This document shows, in pieces, positions 27,583-35,499 of a stretch of 64,000 nt of DNA. The first letter of the stretch is position 1. Each line of letters begins with the position of its first letter. Source of the DNA: Alphaproteobacteria bacterium (GTDB lineage Bacteria > Pseudomonadota > Alphaproteobacteria > Micavibrionales > Micavibrionaceae); contig JAGNLJ010000003.1 in the NCBI GenBank assembly GCA_017999645.1, forward strand, positions 160,883 through 224,882, written 5' to 3'. Made by a program: the position numbers and the translations under genes. The notes under the pieces are model-generated. The model had not been told where the DNA came from. It searched no databases and saw nothing but the letters and a program-made list of their open reading frames with translations.

Positions 27583-27948
27583 TTATGAACGCGCCCGCCA
27601 TGCATTGTCCAGATGGCGGAAAGAAAACGGCGGCGCAAAAACAACGACATCGAAACGCATATCGAATCCTGCGAATTGCGGATGCGCGGCAATGAAGAAC
27701 CGCGCCGCGCTTTCAACCCGCAGCCTGTTCCGCACGGTCACGGACTCGAGCGCCGAACTCATCGTTCCGCGCCCCTTCACCTCTACGAAGACCAGCACGT
27801 TTTTCCTGCGCGCGACCACGTCGATTTCGCCGCCCGGCGTTTTATAACGGACTTTCAGGATTTTATAGCCCTTGATCTGTAAATACAGGGCGGCAAACCG
27901 CTCTAACCTATGGCCACGCTCGTATGCTTGTTGCTTAGCGGTTCTCAT
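27583..27948 (-). CDS. yraN: YraN/UPF0102 family nuclease-like protein
   Basis: The protein has 121 residues, the usual size. The family motifs are visible: GHRLERFAALYLQIKGYKIL, GGEIDVVARR and VFVEVKGRG, an E-x-D...E-x-K arrangement of Holliday-junction/restriction-like nucleases. Its activity is not established in most species. It lies between rsmI and the DolP-like gene. Confidence 0.93.
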   Translation of the reverse strand: MRTAKQQAYERGHRLERFAALYLQIKGYKILKVRYKTPGGEIDVVARRKNVLVFVEVKGRGTMSSALESVTVRNRLRVESAARFFIAAHPQFAGFDMRFDVVVFAPPFSFRHLDNAWRARS

Positions 27949-27958
27949 ATTCTCTTCC

Positions 27959-28056
27959 CGTCATTGCGACCCCGGCGAAAGCCGGGGGAAGCAATCCATT
28001 TTTTTATACCGTAAAGCGAAAATGGATTGCTTCGTCACTACGTTCCTCGCAATGAC
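27959..28056. repeat. Palindromic intergenic repeat, copy 1
   Basis: The ends (CGTCATTGCGA and TCGCAATGAC) and the inner pair (GAAGCAATCCAT/ATGGATTGCTTC) form a long hairpin. A CCCCGGCGAAAGCCGGGG hairpin sits inside the left arm. It lies between rsmI and yraN. Its right arm (28041-28056) is translated on the minus strand as the last residues of RsmI. Confidence 0.85.
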
Positions 28057-28919
28057 AAAGCTATAGTATAAATTTCCTTGCGTGGCCTGCCCGAAATCTC
28101 CGCGACATAGGCCGCCGCCTCTTTCGTGCTCATGGATTGAAGCGCTTTCTTTAGCGCGGCCATGATTTCATCATCACCTATCGCTTCCGCTTCCCCGCGA
28201 CCGATCACGAGAACGATCTCGCCTTTTATGTCCTTAAATTTTTCGATGAGGGCGGAAACTTTTCCGCGCAGAACCTCTTCATGCAGCTTAGTCAATTCAC
28301 GCGCCACCGCCACCTCGCGATCCCCCAGCGCCTCGTGAATATCTTTCAACGCATCCTGCAAACGCGGCGCCGTTTCAAATGCAATCAACGTGCCCGGCGC
28401 ATTCTTCCATTCGCTCAAATGTTTTTTCCGCGCCGCGCTTTTCGGCGGCAGAAAACCGATGAACGAAAACGCATCACTCGGCAGCCCCGACAATTGCAAC
28501 GCCATCAAAGGCGCGTTCGCACCGGGGATAGCCGTCACCGCGATCCCTTCCTCAATACATTCCCGTACCAGTTTATACCCCGGATCGGAAACCAGCGGCG
28601 TCCCGGCGTCACTGATGAACGCCACGCGCTGCCCATCCCGCAGCATCTGCAACACCGGTCCGCGCTGCTTCGCCGCGTTATGATCGTTATAAGGCAGCAG
28701 CTTCTTCTTGATCCCGAAATGCTCCAGCAATTTGCCCGACACCCGCGTATCCTCGCAGATCACCCGGTCGCAGGCCGCCAAAACGTCCAAAGCCCGCAGC
28801 GTAATATCGCCCAAATTCCCGATTGGCGTCGCAACAATGTACAACCCCGGTACAACCACGTTTTTTCTGCGCGGAGGGAGTAGCCAGTTCTGTTCTTTTT
28901 CGTTAGTCTGTTCCGACAT
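28038..28919 (-). CDS. rsmI: 16S rRNA 2'-O-methyltransferase RsmI (C1402)
   Basis: The protein has 293 residues. The tetrapyrrole-methylase fold has GLYIVATPIGNLGDITLRAL, VICEDTRVSGKLLEHFGI, FISDAGTPLVSDPGYKLV and VTAIPGANAPLMALQLSGLP. It methylates the ribose of C1402 in 16S rRNA. The final residues (LSLRGT) and the TAG stop come from a palindromic repeat, so the original 3' end was probably altered. It diverges from an LpoA-like gene 34 bp away. Confidence 0.95.
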   Translation of the reverse strand: MSEQTNEKEQNWLLPPRRKNVVVPGLYIVATPIGNLGDITLRALDVLAACDRVICEDTRVSGKLLEHFGIKKKLLPYNDHNAAKQRGPVLQMLRDGQRVAFISDAGTPLVSDPGYKLVRECIEEGIAVTAIPGANAPLMALQLSGLPSDAFSFIGFLPPKSAARKKHLSEWKNAPGTLIAFETAPRLQDALKDIHEALGDREVAVARELTKLHEEVLRGKVSALIEKFKDIKGEIVLVIGRGEAEAIGDDEIMAALKKALQSMSTKEAAAYVAEISGRPRKEIYTIALSLRGT

Positions 28920-28953
28920 CCCCGAAGAATATCAGAGCCCTTTGAAGAAGAAC

Positions 28954-30216
28954 ATGCGCAGATTAAAACCCTTTTCCGTCCTTTTCCTTACCGCCCTGCT
29001 TTTGCTGACCGCCTGCGGCGGCGGCTACACGAAACCTGCACACGAAGCGCCGCGCGTTCTCTCGGACGAACAGGCCGGCCCGCCGACGCCTGCTACATCT
29101 GCGCCTGAAACGCCTTCGACGCAAAATCTGCGACCCGTAAAGGTCGCGATCCTCCTGCCCCTCACGGGCAAAGACCAGCAGCTCGGCCAGTCGATGCTCA
29201 AGGCCGCGCAAATGGCGCTTTTCGATGTTGGCTATGAAGGGTTCGAACTGATCCCGCGCGATACCAAGGCCACACCGCAGGAAGCCGCCGATGCCGCGCG
29301 CTCTGCCATCGCGGGCGGTGCCGAACTTATCCTCGGCCCCATCTTCTCGGATTCCGTCGCCGCCGTGAAACCCATCGCGCGCCAGGCCAACGTCAACATG
29401 ATCGCCTTCACCACCGACTGGAAACTCGCAGGCGGCGGCGCGTTCGTCATGGGCTTCCTGCCCTTCGACCAGATCCAGCGCGTCGCGCAATTTGCCGCGG
29501 CAAAAAACATCCGCAGCGTCGGAATCCTCGCGCCCACCACCGATTACGGCCAGATCACGCTTTCGGCCTTCCAGTCCGCCGCCGGGCGCAACAATATGAA
29601 AGTCACGGGCACCGAGCGCTTCAATCCGCAGATACGCGAAATCGCCGCCACCCTTCGCCAGTTCGCGCATTACGACCAGCGCCACCCGGGCGGCGTGGCC
29701 AATCCGAATATGCCTCTACCCTTCGACGCCGTGTTCATGCCGGTCGGCGGCGACAGCGCCAAGACAATCGCCAACATGCTGACGCAGCTCGACCTGCCGC
29801 CCAGCCGAGTCAAACGCCTCGGCACAGGTTTGTTCGACGATCAGTCTTTAACGCAGGAACCCGGGCTTGAGGGCTCATGGTTCGCCGCACCATCGCCCGG
29901 CGCGCGCGCCGCATTCGAGCGCCGCTTCCAGCAGAGCTACGGCTATTCCGCCCCGCGTTTGACAACACTCGCATACGACGCGACCGCCCTTGCCGCCATC
30001 CTCGCGAAACGCGGCCTTCAGGGCGCGGTGGGCAAACCCGGTTTCGATACCGACTCGCTCATGAACCCGAATGGCTTCTCAGGCATCGACGGCATCTTCC
30101 GCTTCCGTCCTGACGGCACGGCGGAACGCGGTCTCGCGGTCCTTGAAGTCCGCCGCGGCGGCTTAAGCGTCATCGAGGAAGCGCCCAAGACCTTCCAGCC
30201 CGTCGCGCCCTTCTGA
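28954..30216 (+). CDS. LpoA-like penicillin-binding protein activator
   Basis: The ATG at 28954 gives 420 residues with a lipoprotein signal ending in LLLTAC; the longer upstream frame would overlap rsmI in antisense. The mature part is a type I periplasmic-binding fold: VKVAILLPLTGKDQQLGQSM, AELILGPIFSDSVAAVKPIA, VGILAPTTDYGQITLSAF. This is the LpoA C-terminal domain family; the N-terminal TPR domain of E. coli LpoA is absent. It probably acts on peptidoglycan synthesis or uses a ligand of unknown nature. It is divergent from rsmI, as lpoA is in E. coli. Confidence 0.88.
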   Translation: MRRLKPFSVLFLTALLLLTACGGGYTKPAHEAPRVLSDEQAGPPTPATSAPETPSTQNLRPVKVAILLPLTGKDQQLGQSMLKAAQMALFDVGYEGFELIPRDTKATPQEAADAARSAIAGGAELILGPIFSDSVAAVKPIARQANVNMIAFTTDWKLAGGGAFVMGFLPFDQIQRVAQFAAAKNIRSVGILAPTTDYGQITLSAFQSAAGRNNMKVTGTERFNPQIREIAATLRQFAHYDQRHPGGVANPNMPLPFDAVFMPVGGDSAKTIANMLTQLDLPPSRVKRLGTGLFDDQSLTQEPGLEGSWFAAPSPGARAAFERRFQQSYGYSAPRLTTLAYDATALAAILAKRGLQGAVGKPGFDTDSLMNPNGFSGIDGIFRFRPDGTAERGLAVLEVRRGGLSVIEEAPKTFQPVAPF

Positions 30217-30351
30217 TTCACTTATATATATGTAAATAATATACGCTGCTGAATTTCCTGTGTATGAATACGGGAAGAACTTGAGGCACGCTCCAGAATC
30301 GCTCCACCATCAGACTCAAATACGAAACGATGAGTTTGAATAGGTGACGCA

Positions 30352-31209
30352 ATGACCCAGCTCGCACTTTACGGCCTTCTCTCCGAACCCGTTCTTGAAG
30401 ACAACCCCTTCAGGCAGGAACCCCCGAAACAGGAGCCGACCAAACAGCTCCGCAAACCGGAACCCCCGAAGGAGGACGTCCGCGAGGAAGAAGAATTCCA
30501 GGAAGAAGAAACCCGGGAAGAGGAAGAAACTCACGAAGAATCTTTGGAAGTCCCCCTCCAGCAGGAAGAGCCTGAAGAGGAAAATTTCGAAGAAGAAGAA
30601 GAACAGGAAGAAAAAGTTTTCCGCAAGGGCCGCCCGCGCAGCCAGAAATCCCGCGCCGCCATTCTGAAAGCAACCAACGCCCTGCTGCTCCATACTTCTG
30701 TCCAGGAGCTCAGCATCGAAGCCATCGCCAAACGCGCCAAGGTCGGCAAGACAACAATTTACCGCTGGTGGCCGAACAAGACCGCCGTCGTCATGGAGGC
30801 CCTCTCCACCCAGCCCGCCATGAACGCGCCGATGCCCACCGCCCGTAACAATCACGAAGCGCTGGTCATGCAGCTTGAAAAACTGATCCGCCTGCTTCAC
30901 AGCAAGAACGGCCAGACCATCGCCCAGCTTTTTAGCGAAGCCCAGGGCAACGAGAAATCGCAGGAAATTTTCGAAAACAGCTTCCTCTCCCCCCTTATGG
31001 ACGCCATTACGTTCAGCGTCGCGGAAGGCTGCAAAAACGGCGAATTCCGCCCCATCGACACCAAAATGGCGCTGGACCTGCTCTGCGGACCCATCTTCTT
31101 CCGCCTCATGGCCCACCCGCAGGAGTTCAACGAGGATTTCGAGAAAACCTTCCCGCGCGGGGTCGTGCGCCTGATCGCCAAAGAAGCTAAAGAAAAAGTC
31201 GAAAAATAA
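30352..31209 (+). CDS. TetR-family regulator with glutamate-rich N-terminal arm
   Basis: The protein has 285 residues. Residues about 20-88 are extremely acidic, with runs such as REEEEFQEEETREEEETHEE and FEEEEEQEEKVF. From residue about 90 a TetR N-terminal HTH follows: KGRPRSQKSRAAILKATNAL and IEAIAKRAKVGKTTIYRWW. The C-terminal ligand domain resembles the AcrR/TetR_C_11 type with LLCGPIFFRLMAHPQEF. The acidic arm is not part of the family. It may be a DNA mimic, a self-inhibitory segment or an interaction tail. No clear operator was found; a TCAAA-N14-TTTGA pair at 30316-30339 is weak. Confidence 0.9.
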   Translation: MTQLALYGLLSEPVLEDNPFRQEPPKQEPTKQLRKPEPPKEDVREEEEFQEEETREEEETHEESLEVPLQQEEPEEENFEEEEEQEEKVFRKGRPRSQKSRAAILKATNALLLHTSVQELSIEAIAKRAKVGKTTIYRWWPNKTAVVMEALSTQPAMNAPMPTARNNHEALVMQLEKLIRLLHSKNGQTIAQLFSEAQGNEKSQEIFENSFLSPLMDAITFSVAEGCKNGEFRPIDTKMALDLLCGPIFFRLMAHPQEFNEDFEKTFPRGVVRLIAKEAKEKVEK

Positions 31210-31257
31210 TCGGCAGCCCGATTTTCTTTTGCCCCGTAATCCAATAGTCTCGGGATT

Positions 31258-32553
31258 ATGGAGCCGACAACGACCAGCGATTTCAGCCAGATCTCTTACA
31301 ACATCAGCGAATGGCTGAGCGCTAACCTGCTCACCACCGACACCTTCATCCAGCTCATCATGATCGCGAGCGCCTTCCTGTTCGGCGCCATTCTCTACCG
31401 CATGATCCGTGGCCGCATCCTCGCCGCCATCGACCGCGCGGAAATGCCCATCCGCATCAAACGCACCATCACCAGCCTGCAGGAACTTCTCATGCCGCTG
31501 CTGGCGCTGGCCGTCCTATTCGTCATGTCCATGCTGGCGCGCTCGGACGTCATCGGCATGGAATCACCGCTCAACGACGGCGCGATGAAACTCCTGCTCG
31601 CATGGATCGTCATCCGCTTCGCGCTGGAATTCGTCGAGAACAGTTTCGTCCGCAACATCATGACGGTGCTGATCCTCACAATCGCCGCCCTCAGCGTCTT
31701 CGGCATGCTCGATGAAACCACGGCGGCGCTCGATGCCATCGGTTTCAGCTTCGGCAAGGTGCGCTTCTCGGCGCTCGCCCTCATCAAGGGCGCGATGTCG
31801 ATCTTTATCCTGCTCTATCTCGCGCTCTTCGCCTCGACATTCCTCGAACGCCGCGTCCTCAAATCCAAGAGCCTGACGCGCTCCAGCCAGGTCCTGATCG
31901 TCAAGGTCATGCGCGTCGTCCTGATCGTGTTCGCTATTTTAGTGGGCGTCACCAGCTCCGGCATCGACCTCTCGATCTTCACCGTCTTCATGGGCACCGT
32001 CGGCCTTGGCGTCGGTTTCGGTTTGCAAAAGGTCGTCTCCAACCTCTTCTCCGGCATGCTGCTGCTGATGGATAAATCTATCTCGCCCGGCGACATCATC
32101 GAATTGGAAAACACCGGCACCTACGGCTGGGTCAACCACATGGCGGCGCGCTACACCGAGATCGTCACGCGCGACAACAAATCCTATCTCATTCCGAACG
32201 AGGATTTCATCACCCAGCGCGTTATCAACTGGTCGCACGGCAACCGCCTGCTCCGGTTAGATGTGAAATTCGGGGTCCATTCCGACTCCAACCCGCACGA
32301 AGTCGTCAAGCTCGCGGTCGAGGCTGCCAAAAAACCGGCCCGCGTCGTCGAAACGCCCGAGCCCACCTGCAACCTCGCCGAATTTGGCGAAAGCTCGCTC
32401 AATTTCGGCCTGTCTTTCTGGATCAAGGACGCCGAACAGGGCCTCGGCAACGTCAAGGGCGAGGTCCTGCTGGCCCTTTGGGACGCCTTCAAGGCCAACG
32501 GCGTCCGCATCCCCTATCCCCACCGCGAAATCTATATGCACAAGGCGGATTAA
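31258..32553 (+). CDS. MscS-family mechanosensitive channel
   Basis: The protein has 431 residues. About five membrane segments fill residues 20-240, and the pore helix and linker read GTVGLGVGFGLQKVVSNLFS followed by GMLLLMDKSISPGDIIELEN. The beta domain with YTEIVTRDNKSYLIPNEDFI and the alpha/beta C-terminus follow. It releases solutes on osmotic down-shift in the inner membrane. It begins 48 bp after the TetR gene on the same strand, so it may be its partner or target. Confidence 0.93.
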   Translation: MEPTTTSDFSQISYNISEWLSANLLTTDTFIQLIMIASAFLFGAILYRMIRGRILAAIDRAEMPIRIKRTITSLQELLMPLLALAVLFVMSMLARSDVIGMESPLNDGAMKLLLAWIVIRFALEFVENSFVRNIMTVLILTIAALSVFGMLDETTAALDAIGFSFGKVRFSALALIKGAMSIFILLYLALFASTFLERRVLKSKSLTRSSQVLIVKVMRVVLIVFAILVGVTSSGIDLSIFTVFMGTVGLGVGFGLQKVVSNLFSGMLLLMDKSISPGDIIELENTGTYGWVNHMAARYTEIVTRDNKSYLIPNEDFITQRVINWSHGNRLLRLDVKFGVHSDSNPHEVVKLAVEAAKKPARVVETPEPTCNLAEFGESSLNFGLSFWIKDAEQGLGNVKGEVLLALWDAFKANGVRIPYPHREIYMHKAD

Positions 32554-32571
32554 GCCCGCTATTTATCGCAA

Positions 32572-32589
32572 CCCCGGCGAAAGCCGGGG
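32572..32589. repeat. Short GC hairpin repeat between mscS-like gene and trhO
   Basis: CCCCGGC-GAAA-GCCGGGG is a perfect 7 bp stem with a GAAA tetraloop. The same hairpin occurs at 27971-27988 and 48338-48355, so it belongs to the dispersed palindromic repeats. It lies 18 bp after the stop of the channel gene. Confidence 0.8.
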
Positions 32590-32637
32590 CCCATTAGAAA
32601 ATTGAAAATCCCTGTAAAACCTATTATATATCCGCCC

Positions 32638-33525
32638 ATGACTTACAAAATCGCAGCCTTTTACCGCTTTACGCCAGTGGAAGACATTGAATCTCTCCGC
32701 GCGGAAATCGTCACGTTCGGTAAGAATTGCGAAGGCCTGTGCGGCACCATTCTGCTCGCCCCTGAAGGCGTCAACGCCACGATCGGCGCCAAGCCGGAAG
32801 CCCTCGATAAAATGATCGACTTCCTCGATGCTAAACTCGGCATCAGCCAAGGCGAGTTGAAATATTCCGAAAGCACGGACACACCTTTTAACCGCTTCAA
32901 GGTCCGTCCGAAAAAAGAAATCATCACCATGCGCCGGCCCGAGGCCGACCCGAACGTGCAGAAAGGCGACTACGTCGAAGCGAAAGACTGGAACGCGCTT
33001 CTTGCCGACCCAGACGTCACGCTCATCGATACGCGCAATATCTACGAAACCGAAATCGGCATATTTCAGGGTGCGCTCGATCCGAAAATGAACACCTTCA
33101 CAGAATTCCCCGAATGGGTCGAAAAAAATCTCGACCCGAAGAAACATAAAAAAGTCGCCATGTTCTGCACCGGCGGTATCCGCTGCGAAAAAGCCTCGAG
33201 TTACATGCTCGCCGCCGGGTTCGAGAACGTCTATCACCTCAAGGGCGGCATCCTGAAATATCTGGAGACCATCCCCGCCGACCAGTCGAAATGGGACGGC
33301 GCCTGCTTCGTCTTTGATAAACGCGTCTCCGTCATTCACGGGCTGGAAGAGGGCCGCCACACGATCTGCCACGGCTGCCGCGAACCGCTCGCGCCCGAAG
33401 ACACCGTTCACGAAAAATACGAAGAAGGCGTCTCCTGCGCGCATTGCGCCGACGCCCTCACCCCCGAGCGCACCGCGTCCTTACGCGCGCGCCACAAACA
33501 TTATCTGGAACGTTACTCAGGATAA
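32638..33525 (+). CDS. trhO: tRNA uridine(34) hydroxylase TrhO
   Basis: The ATG at 32638 gives 295 residues; an upstream TTG would run into the repeat. The acylphosphatase-like N-terminus (EGLCGTILLAPEGVNATI) and a rhodanese domain with VAMFCTGGIRCEKASSYM (active-site Cys near residue 177) are present. The C-terminal part has paired cysteines (GCREPLAPED, SCAHC). TrhO makes 5-hydroxyuridine at tRNA position 34 in the oxygen-dependent route to cmo5U/mo5U. Confidence 0.94.
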   Translation: MTYKIAAFYRFTPVEDIESLRAEIVTFGKNCEGLCGTILLAPEGVNATIGAKPEALDKMIDFLDAKLGISQGELKYSESTDTPFNRFKVRPKKEIITMRRPEADPNVQKGDYVEAKDWNALLADPDVTLIDTRNIYETEIGIFQGALDPKMNTFTEFPEWVEKNLDPKKHKKVAMFCTGGIRCEKASSYMLAAGFENVYHLKGGILKYLETIPADQSKWDGACFVFDKRVSVIHGLEEGRHTICHGCREPLAPEDTVHEKYEEGVSCAHCADALTPERTASLRARHKHYLERYSG

Positions 33526-33526
33526 T

Positions 33527-33635
33527 CGTCATTGCGAGGAGGCTTTTTAAGCCGACGAAGCAATCCATCTTTTTGTCTTCCCCGCGCAAGCGGGGATCTG
33601 GATTGCTTCGCTCACGATGTTCGCTCGCAATGACG
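33527..33635. repeat. Palindromic intergenic repeat, copy 2
   Basis: The arms CGTCATTGCGAGGAGGC and GCTCGCAATGACG and the inner GAAGCAATCCAT/ATGGATTGCTTC-type pair (here ending CTGGATTGCTTCG) frame a CCCCGCGCAAGCGGGG hairpin. It occupies almost exactly the gap between the trhO stop (33525) and the stop of the converging metal-sensor gene (33638), where a bidirectional terminator would be expected. Confidence 0.85.
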
Positions 33636-33637
33636 GC

Positions 33638-34114
33638 TTACTGTGCGTATTTCTCAGGTTTCGGCGGCATATTATGCGGCGCTTTGCCGCCATGGCGGCC
33701 TTTCCACGCAAAAGAATTCGCAACCTGGTCCGCCAGTTTTTTGCGGTCTTCCGGCGGCAGCTGGCTCAGCAGATCCTTGGTGGATTCAGTTTTTTTCTTC
33801 GAAATCAGATCCTGCACGCCGCGAATGCGCTTAACCGCCTCGTCAAAAGCTTTCGGGTCAAACTCATCGGCACGCACGACATCCGCCAGGTAATCGCGGT
33901 TATCAACCGACTGGCGCATCGTAGAACTCATATTCTTCCAGTTATCCTGGAACATCCTGGTCACCAGCTCCTGCGATTCCGGGCTCAAGCCCGCCTTCAT
34001 CTTCTCCCAGGGCATATCCTTGCGTTGGTCCATCACCATGCCGCCCAGCGCGCCCGCAAGCAGCACGTTCGCCAGCACCGAAATCGTCAAAAATATCTTC
34101 AGGTTCTTGGTCAT
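33638..34114 (-). CDS. Periplasmic metal-sensor-like protein (Spy/CnrX/metal_resist type)
   Basis: The protein has 158 residues. An N-terminal membrane segment (IFLTISVLANVLLAGALGGM) anchors a helical periplasmic domain with LSPESQELVTRMFQDNWKNM and LLSQLPPEDRKKLADQV, typical of the heavy-metal-resistance/Spy-CpxP-like fold. The C-terminus has several His (RHGGKAPHNM). In CnrX/ZraP-type systems such proteins sense metal or envelope stress and control a sigma factor. It overlaps the preceding gene by ATGA and closes the ECF operon. Confidence 0.82.
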   Translation of the reverse strand: MTKNLKIFLTISVLANVLLAGALGGMVMDQRKDMPWEKMKAGLSPESQELVTRMFQDNWKNMSSTMRQSVDNRDYLADVVRADEFDPKAFDEAVKRIRGVQDLISKKKTESTKDLLSQLPPEDRKKLADQVANSFAWKGRHGGKAPHNMPPKPEKYAQ

Positions 34115-34434
34115 TGGAATTCTCCGTAATCAACGCTGAGATCAGCCACAACAAAAGAGGAAAGATTTGCACGGGCCACGGTCATTTCCATGCTCTGCTC
34201 GCTCGTATACTGCATGCCGCTGTAAACGCCGATCATCAAAACCACGACCATCGCGAAGGCGGGCTGCGGGATAACGAAAATCTCCGACATCACACGCTGG
34301 ATCGCCGTCCATGTAAAACCCTTTTCCGCGCCGCGCGGTTTCGCGGCCTCTATAATCCGGTAAGCGAGGTTCGTGGGCATCTCCGGCACATGCCGTTCCC
34401 TTAAAATCGCATCGAGTAAAATATCTTCACGCAT
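34111..34434 (-). CDS. Small membrane protein, probable anti-sigma factor
   Basis: The protein has 107 residues. A soluble N-terminal half with RHVPEMPTNLAYRIIEAAKP is followed by one membrane segment (QPAFAMVVVLMIGVYSGMQY) and a short periplasmic end. The start overlaps the sigma gene by 8 bases and its stop overlaps the metal-sensor gene by 4. Size, topology and position match an anti-sigma factor of the CnrY/zinc-free type, but there is no diagnostic motif. Confidence 0.8.
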   Translation of the reverse strand: MREDILLDAILRERHVPEMPTNLAYRIIEAAKPRGAEKGFTWTAIQRVMSEIFVIPQPAFAMVVVLMIGVYSGMQYTSEQSMEMTVARANLSSFVVADLSVDYGEFQ

Positions 34435-35017
34435 AGCTTTGTCTCCTTGCAGGTTCAGTTAACATCCCCCGCCTTGATAGTTCGTCTTTCAGCGCCCCCT
34501 TGGCGCGTACCAGTAAAGATTCCAGCGCTTTCACGCTCACTCCCATAATGTCGGCGGCTTCGCGGTTGCTCAGCCCCTCGTAAAAACATAAGTTCAGCGC
34601 CGTCTTCTGGCGCTCCGGCAAGGATTGTATCGCGCCTTCCAGCGCCCCCTGCTTTTCCTTTTCGTACAATTCCGTTTCCTGGCTGTCGCGCGTGTCCGAA
34701 AAAACATCGATCACATCACCCACCGGGATCGCTTTCTTGCGGCGCATTTTATCAATCGCGAGGTTCGTCACAATTCTATAAAACCACGTCGAGAATTTCG
34801 CGCCCCGCGAGGGATCCCACATCTGCGGCTTGCTCCACAGCTTCAGGAACGCTTCTTGCACAATATCCTCAGACTCCTGCGCATCCGAACACATCCTGTA
34901 TGCAGCAGCATGGAATTTTTTCACGTGCCGCGTCACAAGGACCGCGAAAGCCCGCTGGTCACCACGTTGCACGTGCACCAGAAGGCTTTCGTCTGTTTCG
35001 GTCTCATAATCCGCCAT
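34427..35017 (-). CDS. ECF RNA polymerase sigma factor
   Basis: The protein has 196 residues. Sigma-2 covers about residues 20-90 (AAYRMCSDAQESEDIVQEAF, KFSTWFYRIVTNLAIDKMRR) and sigma-4 about 130-185 (LPERQKTALNLCFYEGLSNR, EAADIMGVSVKALESLLVRA). It is translated with the small membrane gene behind it, and lies 33 bp after an EF-hand protein gene. The four genes form one likely operon. Confidence 0.95.
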   Translation of the reverse strand: MADYETETDESLLVHVQRGDQRAFAVLVTRHVKKFHAAAYRMCSDAQESEDIVQEAFLKLWSKPQMWDPSRGAKFSTWFYRIVTNLAIDKMRRKKAIPVGDVIDVFSDTRDSQETELYEKEKQGALEGAIQSLPERQKTALNLCFYEGLSNREAADIMGVSVKALESLLVRAKGALKDELSRRGMLTEPARRQSYA

Positions 35018-35050
35018 GGCGGTTGTAAAAGCTGGTCGTTAAACCTGCTC

Positions 35051-35380
35051 TTACTCAGCGGGCGCCGCTGGCGGGGTTTCCGCAGGTGCATCGGCAGGAG
35101 GAGTTTCTCCCTTATGCATGCCTTTGCGCTTCTCTTTCCATTCGGCCTTCTTGGCGTCGGATTCTTCTTTGCTGATCGTACCGTCGCTGTTGGTGTCGAT
35201 CTCCGCAAAGCGTGCCTCGTGGAATGCCAGGAATTCTGCTTTCGAAACCGAACCGTTCTTGTCGGTATCAAGTTTCTCCATCATGCCCTGGTGATGAGGC
35301 TTGCCGTCCTTGCCTTCTTCGGCGAGAGCGGGCGAAGACAAGGCGAGCGCCGCAGCGCTGAACATCAATAGTTTTTTCAT
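35051..35380 (-). CDS. Secreted EF-hand calcium-binding protein
   Basis: The ATG at 35380 (AAGGATC about 9 bp upstream) gives 109 residues. The signal peptide ends near ALAEEG. Two EF-hand loops follow: DTDKNGSVSKAE and DTNSDGTISKEE. The tail is Pro/Ala/Glu-rich. It is the first gene of the ECF operon, so a link between periplasmic calcium or other metal and the sigma factor is plausible. Confidence 0.92.
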   Translation of the reverse strand: MKKLLMFSAAALALSSPALAEEGKDGKPHHQGMMEKLDTDKNGSVSKAEFLAFHEARFAEIDTNSDGTISKEESDAKKAEWKEKRKGMHKGETPPADAPAETPPAAPAE

Positions 35381-35499
35381 GAACAATGATCCTTGTGTTG
35401 TTTGCTTGTTACTAATATACGCAGCTGGCCGTAAAACCCTTCGGAAAACTTTCACGGGTTCCGGCCACCCCATATCTCTGGAATAGAAGGAAAATAGCG

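Noticed and set aside
30316..30339. TCAAA-N14-TTTGA pair as a TetR operator
   Set aside because: Arms of five bases with a long spacer are too weak to claim.
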